From: Rapana venosa
Lineage: Eukaryota; Mollusca; Gastropoda; Neogastropoda; Muricidae
Direction of reading: 5' to 3'
Length of the DNA: 64,000 nucleotides
Assembly: GCA_028751875.1 (NCBI GenBank)
Contig: CM054157.1
Coordinates: 6,832,087-6,896,086, forward strand
This document shows, in pieces, positions 12,847 through 23,700 of this stretch. Positions within the stretch are counted from its first letter, which is position 1. Each line of letters starts with the position of its first letter. The position numbers were made by a program, and so were the translations under genes. Below the pieces are notes generated by a model. It did no database searches. It worked only from the letters and a program-made list of their open reading frames with translations, and had not been told where the DNA came from.

Positions 12847-13545
12847 GATGGGATAGTCAAAAGTGTTTAGAAGCATATGCGCACGCAATCTGACGACCCG
12901 GGATCAGATCCCGTTCAAGGGGGAAAATTTTTTTATTTCTGGAGTTAACATTCAGTTTTCCGAAACTGTCCACTCCTTCCCTTAAGTCCTTTCTTTTTGA
13001 AACCCCGATGTAGACTATAAACTCATAATAGGAGAGGTCCCGAGTGCTGTACGCACGCAGAACATCTATGCAAACGACACGTTAAAACCCGATCCCGCGC
13101 TTATTATTATATTTTAATTTTTTAATTGTTTTAAACCTATTATAATCTAAGGAATAATGGCATAGGCACTTATGCGTCTTTTTTAATCCTAGTTCCCCGT
13201 GTGAATGCGGATTTGTGAATTCACTCATCTGTGGCCCCCGCCGTGCACACAATGGCCCTACTCTTACTAAAAGCGAAACAGGAATTAACCGTGGTGCGCC
13301 AAGATGTTTTCTGCGTGCCTCGCATCACACGGGACACCGTCGGTTTAAAGTCACATCCGAAGGACTTATCGAAAAGAGTAGTGTGCGCAAGAGAGTTGCC
13401 GGTGGGAACCGGAAGACAAAATTGACACAACAGCCAACACATGGGACTGGATGCGAAAAAAACACGCAAGTGCTTAATCCATTATCCATCGAATAAAAGA
13501 ATAAATAAATAAAAGAAAGAAAGAAAAGAAAGAAATAGTAACCCA
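12847..13545 (+). mobile_element. Compound tRNA-derived SINE, error-rich copy (unit A)
   Basis: Copy of the element at 29,165-29,745. The tRNA-like head is recognisable through 'caatctgacgacccggg' and 'cccgttcaaggg', but box A is damaged by extra bases. The element ends in a (TAAA/AAAG)n tail near 13,500-13,535. As in unit B, a second SINE fragment lies inverted inside it. Non-coding and normally transcribed by RNA polymerase III when intact; this copy looks unusable as read. Confidence 0.75.
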
Positions 13546-14929
13546 AAGTACTGACTCTAAATGAACATTGGACAAAGGGAACCCATCAAAGAAGAAAGCA
13601 TCGAGATATCCCGCGCAAAATGATGTCAGTTCTTGATGTTGTTGTTATGTTGTTTGATGGTTGTCTGTTGATGGTTGTTGTTTATAGTTGTTGTTGATTG
13701 TTTTTTAAAGGAGTGTCTGAATGCGCCATAATACAAACAAGATTTTGGCGCGCAAATACAAAATAATTTTGGGTCTTTTCAAAACTGTTTTGCTAGGTTT
13801 CCCATGAAAAGAAAAAAATTCCACCCATCCATCCCTGCCCTTGTCTTGGCATGTCTCTCCTCTGTCTTTATCAGTTTGGTTTATGTATATATTGTGTGGC
13901 AAATATGCCCTTTTCCCCTACGCCCCTAAATACACACAACAACACAGAACACACGTGGCACAACGAACACACACAGGCGTGTACACACATAGGGATAATC
14001 ATACATACACAAAAACAGCATTCGACAATACACACACACAAACCATAGGAAGCTAAATCCACTTGAGGCTCCATTTCGAACAGAGGTTATATTTCCTAAT
14101 ATAGAGGTCATGTGATTAGAAGGGCCCGGAAAGCAAGACGCATCCGTAAACACAAAGTAAACGACATTCCAATAATGTCCGTAAAGGACACTGACTTGGC
14201 AAGAGGCCAGTCACTAGAATAAGAGTCAGACGACAGCTCCAGTCCGTTGAGTCAGGCTGCATTTGGGTGTCTGCTTGTGGTCTTGTTGGTGTGATACAAG
14301 AGTGGCATGAAGAGCATAGAGAGAGACTGAAAGAAGGAAGAAGAGAGAAAACACTGAGGGAAATGAAATAGGAGAGAGAAGACAGACAGACAGACCAGAC
14401 AGCGAGAACAGCACAGGAAACACCCGAGAGATTGTTTAAATATGGTTTTTAATGCCATGTGTCTTAACTTTCTCAGTTATGTGTATGCAAAACCTGTACC
14501 ACCTGCGTTAGGGCCTGTACGATCAATGATGTAGGAGTAGATCAGGGACGATCAATTTTGTTTCTAGCGGAGTTGGGGTTTTTATTTAAGCCCAACTGTG
14601 TGTTTTTTATTATAGTTATGGCAAACACAAACGCCATCATTCTGTACTGTAATCAATATAGTGCTTTGGGCATTGAGTATTAGTATCTATGTATAGCGTA
14701 TGCGAGTTGTAGGAGCGAACACTGTGCCAGCCATCAAGAGAATATTGCGAAAAAAAGAAACCTTTAAAAATGGTGAAGCATGGTATGACAAGATTAACTG
14801 GAGACGTTGTATGGGATCTCTGCGATTGACAAGTTATGAGATGAAAAAAATGTCCACATAATCCTTCATCTTCTTCCCCTCCCCTCCCCTACCCTAACTC
14901 AAAACCCTTTTGCGGTATGCTCACTCTGC
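13546..14929. other. Unit A flank with degraded (TTG)n and (AC)n, no gene
   Basis: Counterpart of 29,746-30,924. A broken (TTG)n run lies at about 13,637-13,705 and AC-rich sequence at 13,930-14,045. Between shared anchors (12,661-14,870 here, 28,999-30,889 in B) this copy is 2,209 bases against 1,890. No ORF here has a recognisable product. Confidence 0.65.
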
Positions 14930-14990
14930 CCTACTTATCTCTCTTTCTCGCTTGCTCTCTCTCTCTCTCTGACTATCCTTTCTATCTGTG

Positions 14991-15029
<39 letters not shown>

Positions 15030-15030
15030 T

Positions 15031-15070
<40 letters not shown>

Positions 15071-15288
15071 TCTTTCTCTCCTCCCTCTTTATGAACTATC
15101 TTCTCCTGTCTGTCTTCTGTCTGTCTGGTTGTCTCTTGTTTATCTCTCCTCTTTGAACTACCTTCTCTGGTCTGTCTCTCTCTCCTTCTCTCTCTCTCTC
15201 TCTGTATCTCTCTCTCTCTCTTTCTCTCCGCTCTCTCTTTCTCTCTCACTCTCTCTCTCTCTCTTCTTTCTCTCTCGGATTCACCCTT

Positions 15289-15320
<32 letters not shown>

Positions 15321-15326
15321 TCTCTC

Positions 15327-15367
<41 letters not shown>

Positions 15368-15539
15368 CCTCTATCTCTGAACTACTTTCTCTGTTGTCGG
15401 ACTATATTATATATATATATTCTCTCTCCTTCTCTCCCTCTTGACTTCTCTCTCTCTCTCTTCCCTTCTCTCTCCTCTCTCTCAACACCCTTCTCTATCT
15501 GTCTGTCTATCTATCTCTTTCTCTCCTTTCTTCTCTTCA

Positions 15540-15606
<67 letters not shown>

Positions 15607-15780
15607 CCTTCTTTGTATGTTCTCTCTCTCTCTCCTCTCTCTTCTCTTCTCTCTCCCTCCCTCTCTCTCTTTCTCTCTCTCAACCACCCTTTCTTCTATC
15701 TGTCTGTTCTGTCTCTCTGTCTATCTCTCTCTTTCTCTCCCTTTCTCTCTCTCTCTCTCACTCTCTCTAAGCCACCCTTT

Positions 15781-15814
<34 letters not shown>

Positions 15815-15838
15815 GCTCTCTCTCTCTCTTCTCTCTCT

Positions 15839-15869
<31 letters not shown>

Positions 15870-15905
15870 CTCTATCTATCTATCTCTCTCGTATATCTCT
15901 TTTTC
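14930..15905. repeat. Long (CT)n / (CTGT)n microsatellite complex
   Basis: Almost uninterrupted pyrimidine strand made of CT dinucleotides, with (CTGT)n blocks at about 14,992-15,028 and 15,784-15,812 and a short AT run near 15,405-15,420. Similarity to unit B ends inside this array (about 14,990 against 30,960). Long Ser/Leu ORFs here are repeat readings. Such polypyrimidine tracts can adopt triplex (H-DNA) structures. Confidence 0.95.
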
Positions 15906-16124
15906 CCCCCCAAAAAAAATAATCTATGTATCTCTCGAATTAATGCTCAAGGTCGTTAGGGATTATGTATTGTTATTTATATAATTTTTTTATCATGTCA
16001 TGATGTTGTAGTAAGATTTTTAGCCTTTGTTTTGTTGATAGTCCCTAATCGGGCAAGGGGCCCGATATAAAAATAAAGTATCACATGTTTATTCTGTTCC
16101 CTTGGAAAATAAAGATTCATTAAT

Positions 16125-16127
<3 letters not shown>
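15906..16127. other. AT-rich spacer between CT arrays
   Basis: Mixed AT-rich sequence with no ORF or element recognised. It does not match the sequence after the CT array in unit B. Confidence 0.5.
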
Positions 16128-16180
<53 letters not shown>

Positions 16181-16250
16181 CCTCTCTCTCTCTCTGAACT
16201 ACCCTTCTCTGGTCTGTTCTGTCTGTCTCTCTCTCTCTCTCCAATCATCT
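16128..16250. repeat. (CT)n microsatellite
   Basis: A perfect CT run of about 45 bases, followed by interrupted CT and CTGT sequence. Confidence 0.9.
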
Positions 16251-16784
16251 CTTCGCTTCACTGATCCCATTCACATCTGTAAACTACCTCTGTCTGAGCA
16301 GACTGAAGGTCCGGTCCTCCCTTGAGGGGCAGTGGTGAGCTGATGAGTGAAAGAAGTCAAAGGGACCCAAGACTCCCACACACGCCCCTAACCCACCCCC
16401 CCCCCCCATTCCCCCACCCCCTCCTCTGCCCTGTCTTCCTGGACGCTTATGAATAATTAGAGTTTTAAAAAAAGTCAATACCAGCTCAGTCATACATCCC
16501 TCGAATACGGTAAACAAAAAGAATAACCAGCCAAGGGCTCCATATGGTGATTACAGTATGTTTGTCTGTCGTGTTCGACGATGGGGACTCAAGACAGAGA
16601 GAGGCAGCTGCTTTTCGGAAATTGGGCAGACATTGGATTTACTAAGATGCCTTGCCCTCAGTACATCCCCACTCTCTAGGCCAAGTGTGCATAAGGGACA
16701 GTCCGCGTTGGAGTGTTTCTCCAAAGGGGCCAACAAGCCCCCATGGGCTGCGCACATAAAGACTGTGGGAGTCAAGCCTCTAAT
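16251..16784. other. Spacer upstream of LINE 3' end, no gene
   Basis: Mixed sequence with a C-run near 16,396-16,407. ORFs of 77-101 codons exist on both strands, but none has a recognisable domain. It may be part of an unclassified old repeat. Confidence 0.4.
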
Positions 16785-19720
16785 AATAATAATAAATATG
16801 GAATTTATATAGGCGCGGAAATATTGTAAAAACCAACAAATCGAAGCGCTTGCCACTCAATCATGTACAGGCATGCAACTCTCCTTAAATAAAGAGCAAC
16901 AAGATTCATATCCATGCGCGCGCTCTACGCACGCACACGCACACACACACACACACACACACAACACACACACATACACACGGAACCAAACACTTAGAAG
17001 GTGAAAGATGCTGTGAAAATTAGGGATGTGGGGGAAAGTCTCAGGTAGGAAATAAGTGTGTTTTGGAGACTGGATTTGAAGGAATCAAGTGAAGGCTATT
17101 GACGAAGTGAAAGTGGGAGGTCATTCCAGGTGGTGGACCAGAAACAGAGAAAGGAGCGAACGGCCAACAGTGGTTTGTTTGAATCTGGGTGTTCAAAAGC
17201 AACAAATGTATCTGCGGCTGAACGAAGGGAATGAGGATGGACGTGTACAGGTGAAGACAGTTACAGAGATAAGAGGGTGCAGATTTGTGGAGACATTTGA
17301 ATACAGAGGGATTGATTGTTATTACTCCAGTCTTTGTGAGACAGGGCAAACCAGTGAAGAGATCGCTGAAGAGGAGTGATGTGTTCAGATTTTTTCTTTA
17401 TTAGGACCAGTCGAGCTGCAGTTTTTGTATGCGTTGAAGAGAGAGGATAGATGATGCTGGTAGGCCAGGCCAAAAGAGAAGTACAGTAGTCTAACGTGAA
17501 AGAAATGAGAAATGTGACAAGCTTGGAAGTTTGCATCAGTGGACAGATACTTGCGAATCGCGCTTATGCCGGCCGTAATTGATAGTAGCAAGGACTGGCA
17601 GTGTCTGGGTGATGAATTTTTTTCATAGAGAGGGTGTTGTAAGATACTACTTCCTATATATTCACAGGAGATGGACAAAGGAACTGACGTATTGCCGAAT
17701 TTGTTGAAGTTTTTGTGATAGAGGAAAGTTTATGTTGGGTCCCTATGAGCTGGCTTCGGTTTTATCGGCATTAAGTTGTAACTGGTTCTGAGTCATCAGT
17801 TTTGAATTGTCTTGAGGCTGGTAGGACATATTTGTCAGGATGGGAAGGCAGTTTTCAACAGTTATCGCTGACTGAAGTTGAGTTCATCGGCTAGAATGAT
17901 GATCAATAGGGTGGTTGTTTATTATTTGTGAGAGTGGAAGCAGTGTAGAGAGTATGAGAACAGGGGCCCAGGACTGATCCCTGCGGGACCACCATTCCCA
18001 ATTTTGACAGGTTTTGATTGAATTTTGTTTACAATAACTTCTGGAACCGGTCTGTGAGGTATGAAGTAAACCAGGTGAGGGCTGTGCTTAATACCAAACG
18101 TAATTTGGAGGCGAGAAGAGAATTGAGTGATCTCTGTATTCAAAGGCTGCAGAAAGTCAAGAAGAGTGAGGAGGGGAGATTTTTCCTGCATCAGAAGCAA
18201 GTAGAAGTGTTCTAAAGTTTGGACTAGGGTGGGTTCGGTGCTGTGGGTTGGGGCGATAGGCAGGGACAGAAAAGTGGAAGATGTTATTGGAATGAAGGTG
18301 ACGTTGAGCTGTTTGAGAAGCAACTTTTTCTAGTACTTTAGAGGACAATGGGTAAGTTGAGACAGGCCTATAATTCTTCAGAATGTTGGAGATCGAGGTC
18401 GTGCTTTTTTAGTAGAGGTGTGACTATTGCTGTTTTAAGAGTGTGGAAAATTTCCTGAACAAGAGATGAGTTTACTAGTTTTAGGGTATTAGGCACAAGT
18501 TGTGGAAGGCATTGTGAGAAAAAGGTAGGAGGTATGGGATCACGGTCGAATGATTTTATAGTCATTTCCTCGAATTGTCATGATTTCTTATCCACTTTGG
18601 GATGGAAGGAAAAGAGAGGAGTGCCAGTGAACTGGGGGTCGGGGGCAGGCTGGATTGAAGTTTGATCAAGTCTGGATCGTATGTTCGAACTTTGTCTGAA
18701 AAGAAGGCAGAAAATATGGATGGATGTTCTGACAGGCTGTGGGTTTAGGCGAGGAGGTTGTATTTTGAGATCCAGGAGAATTTGAGGTGAGGGGAAAAAG
18801 AGATTTTATGGATGTAGACAGAGAATTTGGGACGAGTGTACGATAGCATGTTTCGTCCATGTGTACGCTCGCTCCCAAGGCAACAGAGATATGAGTAGAA
18901 TACTTCGACTCACGTCGGAGAGATGTTGTGTGATAGTCCGCGCTACTAAGCACTCCGTGCTTGTGATTTCGGTTCTTTCCGTCCGTACTTCCCGCCACTG
19001 CCCCGTTCTTGTTGCGGCCCGTTTGCAGCCTTCGCTAACAAGATGTCTTGGGTATACCATGGCGCACAGGGTCTGTCAGGGGAGGAGATGATCAGTGGAG
19101 GTGCTATGTCATCAAGCAAGTGGCGGAGAATAGTGTTATAGTGATCAGAGAGGTCAGTGTGGTCAGGGTTTGTGAAAAAAGTTCGGGAAGCTAGTGAAGA
19201 GAAGGTATGAATGTCTAAGCCTTAAGATTGCGACGAGTCAACATATTTCTTCTTTCTGACAGGTTTTGTGATGTTGAGATGGAAAAGAATGGCGAATGAT
19301 CAGAATGCAGTTCGTCGGTTGACAGAAACAGTTGTGACAAGATTGAATGAAGCTAAATTTAGTAATCAGCCAGTCTTAAAATTTGACCAGATTCTGTGCG
19401 TTGCTTCGTTTACCAGTTGAGAGAGAGAATGGTTTGGACAGAGAAAGAGAAAGACGTGTGACATTGGAGAAGATGGTTGTGAAATGGAAGTTTGAAAGTC
19501 ACCAAGAATTATATGTCTGAGAGTCATACGTCGATCACTAAAGACTAAGCTGTTAAAGTGGAAATTCCATATGAGTGGGAAAGCCACTGGTGTACAGTCT
19601 CTCACTTTGCTGTTGCCCCCAGCGTCAATGGTTTAATCAAGAACTGTGATAAACCTTTTCAGTATCATGGGAGACAACCTCGGTTACACCAACTGTTCTT
19701 TAGTAGGAAGCAATTCCTTT
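16785..19720 (-). mobile_element. CR1/L2-like non-LTR retrotransposon, decayed, near complete 3' half
   Basis: Read on the minus strand from high to low coordinates, pieces of an endonuclease-reverse transcriptase polyprotein appear in the expected order. They are 'ILGDF' and 'NEATHR' (about 19,370-19,510), an AP-endonuclease 'SDHS' motif (about 19,290), 'DRDPIP' and 'TPLLKK' (18,390-18,560), 'LLTLLDF' and a GPAG.SPGPL version of the GVPQGS block (17,940-18,190), 'ILADE' where YADD should be (about 17,885), 'YLSTDA', 'LDYC', 'ARLVL', 'SLHWF', and a terminal 'KTHLFP' (about 17,045-17,060). Frames change repeatedly and stops are frequent, so it is inactive. The 3' UTR holds an (AC)n run (16,930-16,982) and ends in (ATT)n next to a 'ggaatttatatag' motif. 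The 5' limit is uncertain. Confidence 0.85.
16930..16982. repeat. (AC)n microsatellite in LINE 3' UTR
   Basis: AC dinucleotide run with a few interruptions, lying between the LINE stop region and its (ATT)n tail. A comparable run occupies the same relative place in other LINE copies at 36,660-36,725 and, as TG, at 33,411-33,424. Confidence 0.85.
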
Positions 19721-19809
19721 AAGCCAAGTTTAGAAAGTGTGTGTGTTCTTCTTCCATACCCATCCATATATTATTTGTATTGTTGCTGTTAGAAAATAAG
19801 GGCACAATA

Positions 19810-19852
19810 GTACACCACCACCACCACCTCCTCCTCCCCCCCCCCCCCTTCG
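19810..19852. repeat. (CCA)n / poly-C tract, unit B
   Basis: Short CCA repeat followed by CTCC and about 10 Cs; cleaner version of 436-515. Confidence 0.8.
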
Positions 19853-19985
19853 CTTGAGTTTCAGATTTTCTTTCTGAAAAGGGGCAAAGGTTCCAACCCC
19901 ATTTCAGTGTTGCTATCCATGTTTGCCTTTCGTCTTTCTTTTTTTTAATGGATTTTTCTTTTAAAATTTCAATGATACTAATATC

Positions 19986-19994
19986 AATGATGAA

Positions 19995-20026
<32 letters not shown>

Positions 20027-20272
20027 CGACGACGACGACGGACGACGCGACGGCGACCGACCGAATAATGTGACGACGACGACGACGCGCGACGTGATGA
20101 TGATGATGATGGTGGTGGTGGTGTGTGGTGGTGGTGGTGGTGGTGGTGGTGAGTGGTGGTGGTGGTTGGGGGTTGAATGTGGATGATGATGATGATGAAT
20201 GTGATGATTGATGATGATGGATGGATAATGATGATGCTGATGGATGATGATGGATGATGATGATGATGATGA

Positions 20273-20340
<68 letters not shown>

Positions 20341-20450
20341 TGTGATGATGATGATGATGACGACGACGACGACGACGACGATGACGACGATGATGATGAT
20401 GATGATGACGACGACGACGACGACGACGATGACGACGAAAATGATGATGG
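19986..20450. repeat. (GAT)n / (GAC)n / (GGT)n triplet array
   Basis: Long in-register trinucleotide array: GAT, then GAC, then GGT/GTG blocks, then a long GAT run (about 20,270-20,338) and alternating GAC and GAT blocks to 20,440. All frames stay open, giving apparent poly-Asp, poly-Met or poly-His ORFs of 67-166 codons. There is no promoter context or non-repeat domain, so these are not genes. Confidence 0.95.
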
Positions 20451-20782
20451 CTTTTAATCATTTTTGTGTGGACTGGCTTTTACAAAAACTAAAATCAGTT
20501 CTCGATGAGAAGTGGTATAACATAACAGCAGCAGCATCACATAACATGATTGTAGTTGTAACCCAGCCCCCAAAATAAACCAGTTAAGACACTCAACCAT
20601 CTAGACAATTCAGGCACCGGACCAAGCTGCCAACCAGACAATTTATCAACTAAGCTAGCAATTCTCGAGCAGACCAAACATCAGTTTGTTCCAAAACCGC
20701 AAAGACAGAAAAATCCTGTCAGCTTATCCACCCCCTCCCCGTCTCTGTCTCTTTCACTGTCCTGTCCACGTTCACCACCGGT
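20451..20782. other. Flank between triplet array and GGTA array, no gene
   Basis: Mixed sequence of about 330 bases, also present in unit A. No feature recognised. Confidence 0.6.
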
Positions 20783-23700
20783 AGTAGGTAGGTAGGTAGG
20801 TAGGCAGGTAGGTAGGTAGGTAGGTAGGCAGGTAGGTAGGTAGGTAGGTAGGTAGGCAGGTAGGTAGGTAGGTGGGTAGGTAGACAGGTAGGTAGGTAGG
20901 TAGGTAGGTAGGGAGGGAGGGAGGGAGGTAGGTAGGCAGGTAGGTAGGTAGGTAGGTAGGTGGGTAAGGAGGGAGGTAGGGAGGGAGGTAGGTAGGTAGG
21001 TAGGCAGGTAGGTTTGTGGGTAGGAAAGGAGGTAGGGTAGGTGGGAGGGTAGGAGGTAGGTAGGTGGGTAGGTAGGGAGGAGTAGGTAGGTAAGGAGAGA
21101 GGAGGGGAGGTAGGTAGGTAGGAAAGGTAGGTAGTAGGTAGGAGTAGGTAAGGAGGAGGTAGGGAGGGGGGTTTTAGGTAGGTAGGAAGGAGGGGGGTAG
21201 GAGGTATGGTAGGAGGGAGTTAGGAGGAGGGAGGTAGGGAGGTAGGTAGGTAGGGCGGGAGGTGGTAGGAAAGGGAGGGGGTAGGGGGGAGGTAGGTAGG
21301 TAGTAGTAGGTGGGTTGGAGGTAGGGGGAGGAGGTGGGTAGGGATGTAGGTAGGGTAGTAGGTAGGTAGGAGGTAGGTAATTATAAGGAAGGGAGGTAGG
21401 GAGGAGGTGAGGTAGGTAGGGTAGGTAGGTAGGGGGGGAGGGAGGTAGGGAGGGGGTAGGTAGGTAGGCAGGAGGAAAGGAGGTAAGGAGGGAGGGGGAG
21501 GTAGGTAGGTGGGATAGGTGAAGGAGTTAGGTAGGAAAGGAGGGAGGAGTAGGTAGGGAGGTAGGAGGTAGGTAGGAGGAGGTAGGTAGGAGGATAGGAG
21601 GGAGGTAGGTAGGTAGGGGGGGAGGTAGGTAGGGGGGGAGGTAGGTAAGGAGTGGGTAGTAGGAAAGGAGGTAAAGGGAGGTAGGAGGTAGGTAGTAGGT
21701 AGAGGAGTGGTAGGTAGGAAGGGAGGTTGGTGGTAGCGTAGGGGGAGAGGGAGGATTAGGAGGAGGTAGGTGGGTAGGTAAGGAGAGGTCGGGAGGTAAG
21801 GTAGGTAGGTAAGGCAGGTAGGTGGGTAGGAAAGGAGGGAGGTAGGGAGGGGGGGAGGTAGGAGGGTGGAGGTTTAGGAGGGAGGTAGTGGGGAAGGAGG
21901 AGTAGGGAGGTAGTAGGAGGTAGGTAGGCAGGTATGTAGGTAGGTAGGAAGGGTAGGGAGGGGAGGAAGGGTTGTAGGTGGGAAGGTGGGGAGGTGGGAG
22001 GAGGAGGGGGGGTAGGTTAAGGTAGGTAGGGAGGTAGGAGAGGTGAGGAGGTAGGTGGGTATAGGTAGGTTGGTAGGCAGGTAGGTATGGGGGGGAGGGG
22101 AGGGAGGGTAGGTAGTAGGAGGTGGGTAGGTAGGAGGGGAGGTAGGTAGGTAGGCGGGGAGTAGGAGGTAGAGGTAGGTGGGAGGAAGGGGGGGAATGGT
22201 AGTAGGTAGGAGGTAAAGGAGGGGGTAAGGGGAAGGAGGTAGTAGAGAGGGAAGGTAAAGAAGGAAGGGAGGTAGGGTAGGGGGAGGGTGGAGGTAGGTA
22301 AGGTAGGTAGGTAGGAATGTAGGTGTAGGTGAGGAGGGAGGAGGAGGTAGGTAAGGGGTAGGAAAAGGTAGAGGAAGGGAGGGAGGGTAGGTAGTAGAGG
22401 TAGGGAGGTAAGGGTAGGTAAGGGAGGGAAGGAGGGTAGTAGTAGGTAGCGAGGTGGGTAGGTAGGTAGGGGTAGGAGAGAGGGGGAAAGGGTAGGTAGT
22501 AGTGGGAAGGTAGGTAGGTAGGTAAGGGGGGAGGTAGGGTAGGGTAGGTAGGTAGTAGGTAGGAGAGTGGGGAGGGGGTAGGTTGTAGGAGGAAGAGGGT
22601 AGAAGAAGGAGGGAGGGAGGTAGGTAGTTGGTAGGTAGGCAGCGGCAGGTAGGAAAGTAAGAGAGAGGAGTAGGTAGGAGGTAGTGGGTTAGGTAGGTAG
22701 GGAGGGAGTGGGGAAAGGTAGGTAGGTAGGGGAGGTTAGGTAGGAGGGAGGTGGGGAAAGGGTAGGAGTAGGTAGTTAGTAGCATAGGTAGGTTAAGGAG
22801 GAGTAGTGGAGGGAGTGTATAGGGTAGGCAGGTAGGGGAGGTAGGGAGGTAGGTGGGGTAGGTAGGAGTAGGAAAGGAGGGGGGGGAAGGTTAGGTGGCA
22901 GTAGGAGGTAGGTAGGATGGGGGTAGGGGGGGAGGATAGGTAGGTGGAGGTAGGTAGGTAGTGTAGGAAGGAAGGGGGTGGGTGGTAGGGGAGGTGGTAG
23001 GTGGAGGTAGGGAGGTGGGGAAAAGGGGTTTGGAAAGGTAGGGGGGAGGAGAAGGGTAGGAGGTGGAGGAAAGGGGGGGAGAGGAGGTAAGAGGTAGGTA
23101 GGCAGGTAGGTGGGTAGGAAGAGGGGGTGGAGGGAGGGGGGTGGGAGGTAGGAGGCGGGTAGGTAGTAAGGGTAGGTAGGTAGGTAGGCAGTGGGTAGTT
23201 ACGTAGGTAGGAGGATGGGGAAAGGGTTGGAGGTAGGGAGGGAGGGAGGTAGGTAGGGGGTGAGAGTAGGAGGGGGAAAGGGGAGGTGGGGAGGTAGATA
23301 GTAGGTAGGTAGGCAGGGGTTTGGGGAGGAGGAGGTAGAGGGTAGTAGAGGTAGGTGGGTAGGTAGGTAGGTAAGGAGGGAGGTAGGGAGGGGGGGTAGG
23401 TAGGTAGGTAGGAAAGGAGAGAGGTAGGAGGGCAGGAGGTAGTAGGGGTAGGAGGAAAGGAAGGGGGGTAGGGGGGAGGAGGTAGGTAGGTGGGTTTGAA
23501 AAGGAGTAGGGGGGAAGGAGGTAGGTAGGTAGGTAGGCAGGTAGTAGCGAGGTAGGGGGGAGGTAGGAAGGAGGGAGGAAAGGGGAAAGGGAGGTAGGTA
23601 GGTAGAGGTGGGGAGGAGGAGGTAGGTAGAGGTAGGTAGTAGGCAGGTAGGTAGGTTAGGTAGGGGGGAGGGGGGGAGGGCGGTGTAGGTAGGAAGGTAG

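Noticed and set aside
19961..20461. Long poly-His, poly-Asp and poly-Met ORFs up to 166 codons
   Set aside because: They are open-frame readings of GAT/GAC/GGT triplet arrays in several frames on both strands at once, with no unique domain.
21874..22785. 303-codon Pro/Leu/Tyr/Thr ORF, the longest in the window
   Set aside because: It translates the GGTA array; the reading frame lacks stops because the repeat itself lacks them on that strand.
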